64,000 nucleotides of DNA from Cellulophaga sp. HaHa_2_95 (GCF_019278565.1 NZ_CP058988.1:2976001-3040000); one strand, 5' to 3'; shown: positions 41,773 through 51,183, counted from the stretch's first letter. Notes: generated from the letters alone by a model not told the origin. Translations and numbers: made by a program.

Positions 41773-42834
41773 ATGAAAAAAATTCTTGCAGTTACTGTTT
41801 TTCTTTACACCCTAATAGCATCATCACAGTATACAGATGTGATAAATTCTAACCGTCCAGGACAATCTGTTAGTGCTTATGCTGTTGGTAAAAATGTAAT
41901 TCAAGCAGAATTTGGTGTAGGATATGAGCAACAAGATCATTTTCTTTTAAATTCTGATTCTAGTATATGGAGTGCAGAATTAGCATTGCGTTATGGTCTT
42001 TTATTTGAAAAGTTAGAATTAATTTACGAGGGCACATATCAAAAAGAAGACATTACTTATACAAACTCTTTCCCCGATCAGTCTATAACCGATTTTTCAC
42101 GAAATAGAGTTGGCTTGAAATATTTAATTTATGATCCTTTTAAAAATCCAGAACGCAATAAGCCTAATTTACTAAGTTGGAGAGCCAACCACAAATTTAG
42201 ATGGCGTAATTTACTTCCTGCCGTATCATTATACGCAGGAGCTACATTTAATTTAGGAGAAAACCCTTATTATATTGGTGATGGCACTGTTACGCCCCGC
42301 GTAATGCTGGCTACTCAAAGTAAAATTTCACCAAGAGTTGTATTTATATCTAACATTGCTTATGATAGAATCGGCTCTGAATTTCCAGAATGGAGTTACA
42401 TCGTATCGCTTACGCACGCGTTTAGAAACCCAAAGTGGAGTATCTTTTTAGAACAACAAGGTATCAAGAGTGATCGCTATGCCGATGCATTATACCGCAC
42501 AGGTATTGCCCATTTATTTAGTAAGAACATGCAAGCAGATATCACTTTTGGAGGAAGCTTTAAAGATACACCAACTCGTATGTTTGGTACCCTTGGTCTT
42601 TCTTATCGTATTGACAAACATCAAGATAAGATTATACCGATAGACGAGCAGAAAGGTGGTGAAAACGGTCAAATTGGTAAAAAAGACATGAAAAAGAAAG
42701 CCAAAAAATCTAAGAAAGATAATGGCTCAGGTGCAGAAGATGTAGATTTAGGTCCGACAAAAAAACAATTGAAGAAGCTAAAAAAAGCTGAAAAGAAAAA
42801 GAAAAAAGGAGATAACGGGGCTATTGACTTTTAA
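41773..42834 (+). CDS. Outer-membrane protein of the phenol MetA-type family with Lys-rich tail
   Basis: 353 aa. The signal peptide is followed by SNRPGQSVSAYAVGKNVIQ, typical of PF13557-like outer-membrane channels, then about ten amphipathic strands (for example FGVGYEQQ, LALRYGLLF, GLSYRI). Residues about 290-353 are a highly charged extension with repeated Lys/Asp/Gly (KKAKKSKKDNGSG and KKAEKKKKKGDNG). A basic C-terminal tail after a barrel is unusual and would lie in the periplasm or outside depending on topology. Confidence 0.75.
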   Translation: MKKILAVTVFLYTLIASSQYTDVINSNRPGQSVSAYAVGKNVIQAEFGVGYEQQDHFLLNSDSSIWSAELALRYGLLFEKLELIYEGTYQKEDITYTNSFPDQSITDFSRNRVGLKYLIYDPFKNPERNKPNLLSWRANHKFRWRNLLPAVSLYAGATFNLGENPYYIGDGTVTPRVMLATQSKISPRVVFISNIAYDRIGSEFPEWSYIVSLTHAFRNPKWSIFLEQQGIKSDRYADALYRTGIAHLFSKNMQADITFGGSFKDTPTRMFGTLGLSYRIDKHQDKIIPIDEQKGGENGQIGKKDMKKKAKKSKKDNGSGAEDVDLGPTKKQLKKLKKAEKKKKKGDNGAIDF

Positions 42835-42934
42835 CACCTTAGTTTTTAAAAATAATTTTAGTTGACATTAACTTTACAACGCGCTTTAAGATGTTGATTA
42901 ATATTGCTAATATTGATACTTCAAAAGAGCGCAT

Positions 42935-44053
42935 ATGATTACAGTATCAGAAGTTAAGACAACCGCAGATGTCAAAAAATTTGTAAAATTTCCTTTTACC
43001 CTATATAAAGATTCTAAATATTGGGTTCCACCCATCATTGCTGATGAAATAGAAACCTTTAACAAAGACAAAAACCCTGCATTTAAAGATGCAGAAGCTA
43101 CATTATTCCTAGCCTATAAGAATGATGAAATTGTTGGACGCGTAGTAGCTATTGTCAATTGGATTGAGATTAAACAACAAAAGGTCCCTAAAATGAGATT
43201 TGGTTGGTTTGATTTTATTGATGATTTGGAAGTTTCTAAAGCATTGATTACTAAAGTTCAGGAAATAGGAAGTAAAAATAATCTGGAGTATATGGAAGGC
43301 CCTGTTGGGTTTTCTAACTTAGACAAAGTAGGAGTTCTTACAGAAGGCTTTGAAGAGATTGGCACCATGATTACCTGGTATAACCATCCTTATTACGTGA
43401 ACCATTATGAAAATTTAGGATTTAGCAAAGAGAAGGAATACATGGAAAACAGGTTTCCTTTTGCTAATGCCGACCCTAAGTTCTACGCTAAAGCGAACGA
43501 ACTTATAAAAAAACGATACAATTTACGCCCTATAAATTTCACCAAGACTAAAGATGTGATGCCGATGGCAGATAAAATGTTTGATTTATTTAATGAATCT
43601 TACGCCTCTTTATCTTCCTTTGTACCGATTACTGAAATACAAAAAGCATATTTTAAGAAAAAATACATCAGCTTCATTAATCCTGAATATATAAAATTTG
43701 TAGTAGATAAAGATGATAAACTAGTTGCCTTTGGTATTGTAATGCCTTCTTTTTCTCATGCATTACAAAAAGCTAAAGGAAAACTTTTTCCAACAGGAAT
43801 TTTTCATTTATTAAAGTCTAAGAAGCACAGTAAGGAAGTTATCTTTTATTTGATAGGGGTGCATCCAGATTATCAAAATAAAGGCGTTACAGCAATTATA
43901 TTTAACGAATACTACAAGACCTTCACAGAAAGAGGAATTCAAACCTGTGTAAGGACTCCTGAGTTAGAAGAAAATATTGCGATAAAACAACTGTGGAAAA
44001 ATTTTGATCCCCAAATTTATAAACGCAGAAGAACGTATCGTAAAAATCTATAA
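42935..44053 (+). CDS. GNAT-like acyltransferase domain protein
   Basis: 372 aa. A late stretch LIGVHPDYQNKGVTAIIF is a GNAT motif A (acetyl-CoA-binding) sequence, and FLAYKNDEIVGRVVAIVN in the first half looks like a second GNAT core strand pair, so the protein may contain two GNAT lobes. In flavobacterial genomes I recall it being labelled GTP cyclohydrolase, which nothing in this sequence supports. It is cytoplasmic with no signal. The acceptor is unknown. Confidence 0.75.
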   Translation: MITVSEVKTTADVKKFVKFPFTLYKDSKYWVPPIIADEIETFNKDKNPAFKDAEATLFLAYKNDEIVGRVVAIVNWIEIKQQKVPKMRFGWFDFIDDLEVSKALITKVQEIGSKNNLEYMEGPVGFSNLDKVGVLTEGFEEIGTMITWYNHPYYVNHYENLGFSKEKEYMENRFPFANADPKFYAKANELIKKRYNLRPINFTKTKDVMPMADKMFDLFNESYASLSSFVPITEIQKAYFKKKYISFINPEYIKFVVDKDDKLVAFGIVMPSFSHALQKAKGKLFPTGIFHLLKSKKHSKEVIFYLIGVHPDYQNKGVTAIIFNEYYKTFTERGIQTCVRTPELEENIAIKQLWKNFDPQIYKRRRTYRKNL

Positions 44054-44073
44054 AATACAATACTACTTAAAAT

Positions 44074-44118
44074 AAAAAAGTCCCAAATGTAATTTAATTA
44101 CACTTGGGACTTTTTTTT
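44074..44118. terminator. Bidirectional terminator
   Basis: AAAAAAGTCCCAAATGTAATT and AATTACACTTGGGACTTTTTTTT form a long stem with one mismatch between convergent genes. Confidence 0.9.
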
Positions 44119-44138
44119 ATACTACACCATAAAACTTC

Positions 44139-45398
44139 TTACTCACCCATAGCAGCAGCTACAGCAGCAGAAAGTCTTTTGTAAGTTCCATTCTCTAAGC
44201 GCTCTCTGATAGCAGAGAAAGCTTCTAAAGTAACAGCAACATCCTCTAGGGTATGCGTCGCTGTAGGAATCATACGAAGTAAAATTAATCCTTTTGGAAT
44301 TACTGGATAAACAACGATAGAACAGAAGATACCGTGGTTCTCACGTAAATCTTTAACTAAAGCCATTGCCTCAGGAATGCTCCCGTTTAAATATACAGGA
44401 GTTACACAACTAGTTGTTGTTCCAATATCAAATCCACGTTCTTTAAGTCCGTTTTGCAATGCATTTACGTTTTCCCATAACTTATTTTTAAGTTGTGGCA
44501 TGGAACGCAACATATCTAAACGCTTTAAAGCTCCTTTTACATAAACCATTGGTAATGATTTAGCAAACATTTGAGAACGTAAGTTATATTTTAAATAATC
44601 TATAATGCCTTTATCCGCAGCTAAAAAAGCACCGATACCTGCCATAGATTTGGCAAAAGTCGCAAAATAAACATCAATACCATCTTGAACGCCTTGCTCC
44701 TCACCTGCTCCTGCTCCAGTCTTACCTAAAGTACCAAAACCATGTGCATCATCTACAAGAAGTCTAAAATTGTATTTCTCTTTTAACGCTACGATTTCTT
44801 TTAATCTACCTTGCTCTCCACGCATACCAAAAACTCCCTCAGAAATTACTAGTATACCACCACCTGTCTGCTCTGCCATTTTCGTAGCACGATCAAGGTT
44901 TTTCTCAAGGCTCTCTATATCATTATGCTTAAAGGTAAAACGTTTCCCCATATGCAAACGAACTCCATCTATAATACATGCATGAGAATCTACATCATAA
45001 ACAATAATATCATCTTTACCTACCAATGCGTCTATTGCAGACATGATACCTTGGTATCCGAAGTTTAGAAGATAAGCAGATTCCTTACTTACGAAAGTAG
45101 CTAGTTCTTGTTCTAATTGTTCATGAAAATCGGTATGACCACTCATCATACGCGCCCCCATAGGGTATGCAGCTCCGTATTCAGCTGCTGCTTCTCCGTC
45201 AACTTTTTTAATTTCCGGTAAATTAGCAAGACCTAAATAATCATTAATACTCCACGTTAGAACTTCCTTACCTTGGAACTTCATACGATTAGAAATAGGT
45301 CCTTCAAGTTTTGGGAATACAAAATAACCTTCAGCTTGTGATGCCCATTTCCCTAATGGTCCTTTATTCTCGATTATTCTTTCAAATAAATCTCTCAT
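44139..45398 (-). CDS. Alpha-oxoamine synthase family enzyme, candidate cysteate acyltransferase
   Basis: 419 aa, PLP fold type I. LTWSINDYLGLANLPEI, MGARMMSGHTDFHEQLE, LLVDDAHGFGTLGKTGAG and FATFAKSMAGIGAFLA (PLP Lys) place it with AONS, KBL and serine palmitoyltransferases. These condense an amino acid with an acyl thioester and release CO2. The gene upstream on the same strand is a cysteine-synthase-like enzyme. In Flavobacterium johnsoniae, as I recall, a related enzyme makes 3-keto-capnine from cysteate and acyl thioester, the entry to sulfonolipids. That makes cysteate the likely amino-acid substrate here; serine or glycine cannot be excluded. Confidence 0.7.
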   Translation of the reverse strand: MRDLFERIIENKGPLGKWASQAEGYFVFPKLEGPISNRMKFQGKEVLTWSINDYLGLANLPEIKKVDGEAAAEYGAAYPMGARMMSGHTDFHEQLEQELATFVSKESAYLLNFGYQGIMSAIDALVGKDDIIVYDVDSHACIIDGVRLHMGKRFTFKHNDIESLEKNLDRATKMAEQTGGGILVISEGVFGMRGEQGRLKEIVALKEKYNFRLLVDDAHGFGTLGKTGAGAGEEQGVQDGIDVYFATFAKSMAGIGAFLAADKGIIDYLKYNLRSQMFAKSLPMVYVKGALKRLDMLRSMPQLKNKLWENVNALQNGLKERGFDIGTTTSCVTPVYLNGSIPEAMALVKDLRENHGIFCSIVVYPVIPKGLILLRMIPTATHTLEDVAVTLEAFSAIRERLENGTYKRLSAAVAAAMGE

Positions 45399-45421
45399 TC
45401 TAAATTAAATTGAATTTACCG

Positions 45422-45429
45422 CAAAAGTA
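45422..45429 (-). promoter_or_regulatory. Candidate -7 box for the oxoamine synthase gene
   Basis: TACTTTTG on the minus strand, 24 nt upstream of the ATG at 45398. Confidence 0.4.
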
Positions 45430-45463
45430 AAGATTTTTAGGATGTTTTCATAAAATATACATA

Positions 45464-45500
45464 CAAAAAAAAGCAATGATTCAAATGAACCATTGCTTTA
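45464..45500 (-). terminator. Terminator of the cysteine-synthase-like gene
   Basis: On the minus strand AAAGCAATGGTTC and GAATCATTGCTTT pair around ATTT and are followed by a T run. It separates the two candidate sulfonolipid genes into two transcripts. Confidence 0.8.
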
Positions 45501-45521
45501 AATAAATATTATTATAATGTG

Positions 45522-46562
45522 CTATTTAATATACTGCACTTCTTGTACTTCTTCTGTAGATTTCGCATCAAAAAAACCTTGATCCGACATCCATTTATCA
45601 CTATATACTTTGCTCATATAACGAGACCCGTGATCAGGAAAAATAACGACTACATTACTGTTTTCATCAAATTCACCTTCTGCATCTAGTTGTCTAATAG
45701 CTTGTAAAGCTGCACCACTAGTATACCCAACGAACATACCTTCTTTTCTAGATATTTCTCTAGCGGAGTGTGCACTTTCTTCATCCGTGACTTTTACAAA
45801 AGTATCAATCACATCAAAATTAATAGAATCTGGAATCAAATTTTTTCCTAAACCTTCAATGCGGTACGGATAAATTTCTTTACTATCAAACTCTCTAGTC
45901 TCGTGATATTTTTTTAAAACAGAACCATAAGCATCCACTCCAATAATTTTAATATTTGGATTTTGTTCTTTTAAGTAGGCTGCTGTTCCAGAAATTGTTC
46001 CTCCTGTTCCACTACAGGCTACTAAATGCGTAATGTGTCCGTTGGTTTGTTTCCAAATTTCTGGACCGGTAGATCTATAATGTGCCTCTGTATTTAATTT
46101 ATTAAAATACTGGTTGATATAGATGCTATCTTTAGTTTCTTCATGAAGACGCTTTGCCACCTGATAATAGGATCTAGGATCTTCTGGAGCTACATGTGCA
46201 GGACACACATAGACCTCAGCACCCATAGAGCGTAACATATCTATTTTATCTAGTGAAGATTTTGAACTAACCGCTAAAATACACTTGTACCCTTTAATAA
46301 TACTAACCATGGCGATACTAAAACCCGTATTACCCGATGTTGTTTCTATAATTGTACTACCTGGCTTAAGTATACCTTTTCGTTCTGCTTCTTCAATAAT
46401 GAAGTTAGCTATTCTATCTTTTGAAGAGTGTCCTGGATTAAAAGCTTCTACTTTAGCGTAAAAATTACCAGTGAATGATTCTGCTACTCTATTTAATTTA
46501 ACTAATGGCGTATTTCCTATTAGTTCTAAAACGTTATTATGAGCGTTTATCTTATTTTCCAT
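45522..46562 (-). CDS. Cysteine-synthase family PLP enzyme, candidate cysteate synthase
   Basis: 346 aa, fold type [25 protein letters not shown] (PLP Lys), the substrate loop [11 protein letters not shown] and [14 protein letters not shown] phosphate loop are intact. Compared with CysK the PGxSxKDR loop reads PGHSSKDR, and there is a longer C-terminal part. Usual enzymes make cysteine from O-acetylserine. The neighbouring oxoamine synthase suggests instead sulfite addition to make cysteate for sulfonolipids, as inferred for a similar pair in F. johnsoniae. Substrate cannot be proved from sequence alone. Confidence 0.7.
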   Translation of the reverse strand: MENKINAHNNVLELIGNTPLVKLNRVAESFTGNFYAKVEAFNPGHSSKDRIANFIIEEAERKGILKPGSTIIETTSGNTGFSIAMVSIIKGYKCILAVSSKSSLDKIDMLRSMGAEVYVCPAHVAPEDPRSYYQVAKRLHEETKDSIYINQYFNKLNTEAHYRSTGPEIWKQTNGHITHLVACSGTGGTISGTAAYLKEQNPNIKIIGVDAYGSVLKKYHETREFDSKEIYPYRIEGLGKNLIPDSINFDVIDTFVKVTDEESAHSAREISRKEGMFVGYTSGAALQAIRQLDAEGEFDENSNVVVIFPDHGSRYMSKVYSDKWMSDQGFFDAKSTEEVQEVQYIK

Positions 46563-46648
46563 TTGTTGGATCTAAGTTATACAAATACTGCTACGTTGTT
46601 TTTAATATTAACACAACAATAAGATGCAAATTTATTGAATTTTTTCCA

Positions 46649-48787
46649 TTAATCGATTTTCTTTTCCAAATCAATTAAAAAAGCGTATTCTTTTGCCACT
46701 TCTTTTAAAGACTCAAAACGCCCAGATGCACCACCATGACCTGCATCCATATTAATATCAAACAATAATAAATTTGAATCTTTTTTCAAATCTCTTAATT
46801 TAGCTACCCATTTTGCAGGCTCCCAATATTGCACTTGAGAATCATGTAACCCCGTTGTTATAAGCATGTTTGGATATGCTATAGATGCCACGTTATCATA
46901 TGGGGAGTACGCTTTCATATATTCATAATACTCCTTATCATTAGGGTTTCCCCATTCATCATATTCTCCTGTCGTTAACGGAATGGTATCATCTAACATT
47001 GTGGTCACCACATCTACAAAAGGTACAGCTGCGATAACACCATGATATAAACTAGGCTCCATATTTACCACGGCCCCCATTAACAAGCCCCCTGCAGACC
47101 CACCTTCTGCATATAAATGGGCTGGACTAGTATACTTATGTGCTATTAAGTATTTTGAGCAATCTATAAAATCTGTGAATGAATTTTGTTTCTTTAAAAG
47201 TTTTCCTTCCTCATACCATTCTCTTCCTAAATACTCACTTCCACGTACATGAGCTATCACATAAATAAACCCACGATCTAGTAAACTTAAACGTACGGTA
47301 GAAAAATTTGGATCAAGGGTATAGCCATAAGACCCATATCCGTATTGTAAAAGCGGACTTGAACCGTCTAACTTCGTATCTTTATGATAAACGACGGACA
47401 TAGGAATTTTCACGCCGTCTCTCGCCGTTGCCCAAATACGCTCTGAGGTATAATTTTCTTTATAAAATTTACCCCCTAAAACCTCTTGTTCTTTTTTAAT
47501 ATCTTTTTCTTGAGTACGCATATTAAAATCGATAACAGAACTTGGCGTAGTAAGCGAGTTATAGCCATAACGCATTATTTCTGTATCAAAATCTGGATTG
47601 GTACCCACATAGGCCGTATAGGTTTCGTCTGCAAACGGTAAAAAATAACTTTCTTCAGTATCCCAACGAACAATTTTAATTTTAGCTAATCCGTTTTCTC
47701 TCTCAGAAATGACATAGAAATCCTTGAATATTTCAATGTCCTCCAAAAGAACGTCTTTCCTGTGCGGAATGAAATCTTCCCAAGATGCTGAGCTAGTGTT
47801 AGCTTCAGACGTTTTCATTAATTTAAAATTAGTGGCATCGTCCTTATTGGTAAGAATGTAAAAATCATCTTTATAATGTGCTATAGAATATTCTATCCCG
47901 CGAGCTCTTTCTGCAAAAACCACAAAGTCACCATTAGGATTATCAGAATTTACAATTCTATATTCTGAGGTTAGTGTGCTAGAAGAACCTATTACAATGT
48001 ACTTTTTAGATTTTGTCTTATACACAAAGCAATCAAAAGTTTCATCTTCTTCATGAAAGACCATCATATCTTCGGCAGTAGAGGTACCTAATACATGCTT
48101 ATAAATTTTATCTGATCGTAAGGTTACAGGATCTTTTTTAGAATAGAAAAATGTCTTATTATCATTAGCCCAAACTGCACCTCCTGTAGTTTTCTCTATC
48201 GTATCCTCATAGATTTCTCCTGTACTTAAATTTTTAATTTTTAAGGTGTATTCTCTTCTTGAAACATCATCTACTCCAAAAACTGCTAATTCATTATTAG
48301 GACTAACCGCAATACCGCCCAATTTAAAATAATCTAAACCTTGTGCCATAACATTGCAATCAAACAATTCTATTGCTTCGGCCTTGTCTGTATCTGCCTT
48401 TCTAGAATAAATAGGATATTCTTTTCCCAGCTCATAACGCGTAGCGTACCAGTATCCATTTTGTTTGTAGGGCACTGAAGAATCATCTTCTTTTATTCTA
48501 GATTTCATCTCCTCGAATAACGAATTCTGAAATGAAAGCGTATGCTCCATCATTTTTTCATAGTAGTCTTTTTCCTCATTTAAGTAATCAATGACCTCCT
48601 TATCTTCTCTATCATTTAACCAGTAATAATTATCAATTCGCGTATCTCCGTGAATCGATAATGACTTCGGCATCTTTTTTGCAACAGGTATAGTATTTTG
48701 AGACATATTTTTTTTATCACTTTTACAAGAAGCAGCAAAACTAATACTTAAAAGAAAAATAAACGCTTTTTTTGGGATACATCTCAT
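46649..48787 (-). CDS. S9 family prolyl oligopeptidase-type peptidase (lipoprotein)
   Basis: 712 aa. The signal peptide ends at a lipobox ISFAASCKS (Cys 21). The N-terminal beta-propeller includes DTRIDNYYWLNDREDKEVIDYL, as in protease II. The catalytic domain has YAEGGSAGGLLMGAVVN (Ser), TGLHDSQVQYWEPAKW (Asp) and DAGHGGASGRFE (His). It is an oligopeptidase B-like enzyme cutting short peptides after basic or proline residues, located in the periplasm or outer membrane via its lipid anchor. Confidence 0.93.
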   Translation of the reverse strand: MRCIPKKAFIFLLSISFAASCKSDKKNMSQNTIPVAKKMPKSLSIHGDTRIDNYYWLNDREDKEVIDYLNEEKDYYEKMMEHTLSFQNSLFEEMKSRIKEDDSSVPYKQNGYWYATRYELGKEYPIYSRKADTDKAEAIELFDCNVMAQGLDYFKLGGIAVSPNNELAVFGVDDVSRREYTLKIKNLSTGEIYEDTIEKTTGGAVWANDNKTFFYSKKDPVTLRSDKIYKHVLGTSTAEDMMVFHEEDETFDCFVYKTKSKKYIVIGSSSTLTSEYRIVNSDNPNGDFVVFAERARGIEYSIAHYKDDFYILTNKDDATNFKLMKTSEANTSSASWEDFIPHRKDVLLEDIEIFKDFYVISERENGLAKIKIVRWDTEESYFLPFADETYTAYVGTNPDFDTEIMRYGYNSLTTPSSVIDFNMRTQEKDIKKEQEVLGGKFYKENYTSERIWATARDGVKIPMSVVYHKDTKLDGSSPLLQYGYGSYGYTLDPNFSTVRLSLLDRGFIYVIAHVRGSEYLGREWYEEGKLLKKQNSFTDFIDCSKYLIAHKYTSPAHLYAEGGSAGGLLMGAVVNMEPSLYHGVIAAVPFVDVVTTMLDDTIPLTTGEYDEWGNPNDKEYYEYMKAYSPYDNVASIAYPNMLITTGLHDSQVQYWEPAKWVAKLRDLKKDSNLLLFDINMDAGHGGASGRFESLKEVAKEYAFLIDLEKKID

Positions 48788-48818
48788 CGTATGGAAAAAT
48801 TTAACAACACAATTTATT

Positions 48819-48826
48819 ACTTTTGA
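48819..48826 (+). promoter_or_regulatory. Candidate -7 box for the YbaB gene
   Basis: TACTTTTG ends 24 nt before the ATG at 48851. Confidence 0.4.
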
Positions 48827-48850
48827 AGATTAAATACTAATACAACAACT

Positions 48851-49177
48851 ATGTTTGGAGATATGATGGGCATGATGGGTAAGCTAAAAGAAACCCAAGA
48901 AAAAATTAAAGTTGCCAAAGAAAGAATGCATACGATACTAGTAGATGAAAAATCTTCTGATGGAAAACTTAAGGTTACTCTAAATGCGAATAGGGTTATT
49001 AAAGAAATATCTATTGATGACGAATTATTAGCCGATAAGGAACAATTAGAAGATTACCTCATACTAGTATTAAATAAAGCTATAGAAAAAGCTACCAATG
49101 TAAATGAAGCAGAACTTTCTGCCGTTGCGAAGGATGGTATGCCCAATATTCCTGGAATGGATTCGTTATTCAAATAA
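48851..49177 (+). CDS. YbaB/EbfC family nucleoid-associated protein
   Basis: 108 aa, typical length. The Met/Gly-rich start ([19 protein letters not shown]) and [20 protein letters not shown] belong to the YbaB/EbfC family of small DNA-binding dimers. The C-terminal end [13 protein letters not shown] is also usual. The next gene follows after 14 bases. Confidence 0.93.
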   Translation: MFGDMMGMMGKLKETQEKIKVAKERMHTILVDEKSSDGKLKVTLNANRVIKEISIDDELLADKEQLEDYLILVLNKAIEKATNVNEAELSAVAKDGMPNIPGMDSLFK

Positions 49178-49191
49178 TTAAATACAAACCA

Positions 49192-49644
49192 ATGAAAAAA
49201 TTATTAATTGCGCTCTTGTTTCCTGTGCTACTTTGTGCGCAAGGAGACCTAATCGTAAAAAAATCGGATTGGACTACAGACTATAAAACCGCAGTAAAAA
49301 AAGCAGAAAAAGAAGATAAAAATATTCTTGTTTTTTTTACGGGTAGTGATTGGTGTCCCCCTTGTATTGCTTTAAAGAAAGATTTTTTTGAAACCGCTAG
49401 TTTTGATACCTATGCTAAAGAGTATGTATTACTCTATATTGATATTCCTAGAAATAGAGACTTACTAAGTGCTGATCAATTAGCACATAATAAAGAATTG
49501 GCTTCTAAATATAATAAACGAGGTAGTGTTCCTATGCTAAAAATCTTAAATGATAATGGCAAAGAACTAGGCGCTTTATCCGGTTATAGTATGAATGGAG
49601 AAATACGATATCACACCAAGTTTTTAGATAAATATTACAAATAA
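49192..49644 (+). CDS. Periplasmic thioredoxin-like protein
   Basis: 150 aa. A signal peptide to about residue 17 (LLCAQG) precedes a thioredoxin fold of the thioredoxin_7 type: ILVFFTGSDWCPPCIALKKD holds the redox WCPPC. The cis-Pro lies in RGSVPMLKIL. Likely a disulfide reductase or thiol-repair protein in the periplasm. It follows ybaB by 14 bases. Confidence 0.88.
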   Translation: MKKLLIALLFPVLLCAQGDLIVKKSDWTTDYKTAVKKAEKEDKNILVFFTGSDWCPPCIALKKDFFETASFDTYAKEYVLLYIDIPRNRDLLSADQLAHNKELASKYNKRGSVPMLKILNDNGKELGALSGYSMNGEIRYHTKFLDKYYK

Positions 49645-49677
49645 AAGAGTTACATCTTAAAAGATCAAACTCCATAA

Positions 49678-49719
49678 AAAAAGCCACATTTTAGAATTCT
49701 AAAATGTGGATTTTTTAGT
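49678..49719. terminator. Bidirectional intrinsic terminator
   Basis: AAAAAAGCCACATTTTAG and CTAAAATGTGGATTTTTTAG around an AATT loop, nearly perfect. Ends the thioredoxin transcript and could end a transcript from the right. Confidence 0.85.
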
Positions 49720-49983
49720 TTACCATAGACCAAGGATACACCTTAAGCAAGCTACATGCTTTATCTCATGGTAAGTAAACCTCTCTGTAAGAGCTTGACA
49801 GAAGTAAATTAAACTCCGTGAATTGGCCAACTGAAGTTATAATTCTGAGCTTACTGTTATTGGCAGATGCTCTGGTAGCTATATAATGCATTAAGTGCCC
49901 CTAGCAACCATGAACACTTGTTATTCACTATGCAGATAGAACTTGATAAAAATACCCACCGAAACGTTAAATCTTGGGTACTA
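49720..49983. ncRNA. Candidate structured RNA in the thioredoxin-ompA gap
   Basis: Not coding. It holds a series of local inverted repeats. TTACCAT (49720-49726) pairs with ATGGTAA (49768-49774) and encloses two small hairpins, AAGG/CCTT and AAGCA/TGCTT. Then come TCTGT/ACAGA, GAATT/AATTC, GAGC-CTG/CAG-GCTC (49847-49872), GGTAGCTA/TAGCAACC (49874-49909, one mismatch) and TACCC/GGGTA (49953-49980). Base composition is visibly less AT-rich than other gaps. Intrinsic terminators bound both ends, so the strand is uncertain. No match to tRNA, tmRNA, RNase P or SRP RNA was recognised. Confidence 0.45.
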
Positions 49984-50013
49984 AAAAAGCCTTCTGAAAA
50001 CAGAAGGCTTTTA
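49984..50013. terminator. Intrinsic terminator near the ompA-like gene end
   Basis: GCCTTCTG and CAGAAGGC pair perfectly around AAAA with an A run before and TTTTAT after. On the minus strand it is 25 bases after the OmpA-family stop. Confidence 0.85.
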
Positions 50014-50037
50014 TGACTAACTTACTACACTATGAAT

Positions 50038-51138
50038 TTAGTTATTAATCAACCTAAACTCAGTTCTTCTATTTACTGCGTGCTCTCTCTCAGTACAAGT
50101 AACACCTTCTTTACATCTGTTTTTTATCTTAGTTTCACCGTAACCGTTTGCCACTAGTAAACTAGAGTTAACTCCTTTAGACATTAAGTAATCTGCAACC
50201 GCTTTAGCTCTTCTTTCAGATAAATCTTGATTAGATCCAGCATTACCTCTTACATCTGTATGAGAAGCTAATTCTACTTTAACGCCAGGATTCTGAGCTA
50301 ATACAGGCATTAATCTGTTATCAATAATGCTTTTAGCTTCTGTAGTTAAAGTTGCACTACCTAAGTTCCAGTTAATTGGTAACGCTTGGTATTCAACTAA
50401 AGAACATTCAACTTCTTTCCAGCTTGTTAAACCACCTTTTTCTTTTAAAACTTCTTTAGAAACAGTTTTTGTAACTGCAGGGATTGTTTCGTCTACTGTG
50501 TAAGCATCCTTGTCTAATACTGTTTTAGTAATGTTCTTATATTCCGCAGGAATAATTTCTTCAATTACTTTAGCTGGCTCTAATAAAATTCTTCTTGTAT
50601 ATGAAGCATCTTTAGATCCTATTGGTGTTTTGCTAATACTAGCAGGAGAAGACAATAGTGTTGTAGAAACAGTAGTGAATTCTGCAGGGTATCCTTTGTA
50701 ACACCAGTATCTACAATCATCTGGATTACCAGAAGAACAATCAGGAGCCGCTGCACCAAGTTCCCACTGTGCGTATGCTGGCTTAATTTCAATTGTTTCA
50801 GATCCTGTTGTAAAAGATGCAGGAGAAATACTTAACGTATTACCACCTTGCTTAGAGGTATAACTAATTGTTTCTGTACCCCATTTTTCAGGAACAACCG
50901 TTAATTTTTTTCCAGCTGCTTTAATCTCTACACTTTCAGTAACTGTTTTGAAAGTTGCAGGAACAGTTTTTAAAACTGAATAAGCCGGCTTTATGGTAAT
51001 CGTTACTGTTTCATTTACGTACACATCTGGTGTTGTACAACGTACGTAACATTTACCTGGTTCAGGATTTGATGGCAAATCTTGTGCCATCGAAATAGAT
51101 GCAGAAAAAACTGACAATAAAAATAAAATTTTTCTCAT
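50038..51138 (-). CDS. OmpA family outer-membrane protein
   Basis: 366 aa. The signal peptide (to about residue 18, SISMAQ) is followed by a long repetitive region in which the phrase V-x-P-A-x-Y/F recurs (TVPATFKTVTESVEI, IIPAEYKNITKTVL, TIPAVTKTVSKEVL), about 25-40 residues per unit. The C-terminal OmpA domain has VELASHTDVRGNAGSN, LSERRAKAVADYLMSKGV and RRTEFRLI, the peptidoglycan-binding signature. It links the outer membrane to peptidoglycan. The repeat region is unlike the E. coli barrel. Confidence 0.9.
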   Translation of the reverse strand: MRKILFLLSVFSASISMAQDLPSNPEPGKCYVRCTTPDVYVNETVTITIKPAYSVLKTVPATFKTVTESVEIKAAGKKLTVVPEKWGTETISYTSKQGGNTLSISPASFTTGSETIEIKPAYAQWELGAAAPDCSSGNPDDCRYWCYKGYPAEFTTVSTTLLSSPASISKTPIGSKDASYTRRILLEPAKVIEEIIPAEYKNITKTVLDKDAYTVDETIPAVTKTVSKEVLKEKGGLTSWKEVECSLVEYQALPINWNLGSATLTTEAKSIIDNRLMPVLAQNPGVKVELASHTDVRGNAGSNQDLSERRAKAVADYLMSKGVNSSLLVANGYGETKIKNRCKEGVTCTEREHAVNRRTEFRLINN

Positions 51139-51175
51139 TTTAAAATGTGTTTTGTTATGTTAATATTTAGTATTG

Positions 51176-51183
51176 CAAATATA
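51176..51183 (-). promoter_or_regulatory. Candidate -7 box for the OmpA-family gene
   Basis: TATATTTG on the minus strand, 38 nt upstream of the ATG at 51138. Confidence 0.4.

Noticed and set aside
49720..49983. tmRNA, RNase P RNA, SRP RNA or tRNA in this gap
   Set aside because: None of the defining conserved sequences of those RNAs is present.
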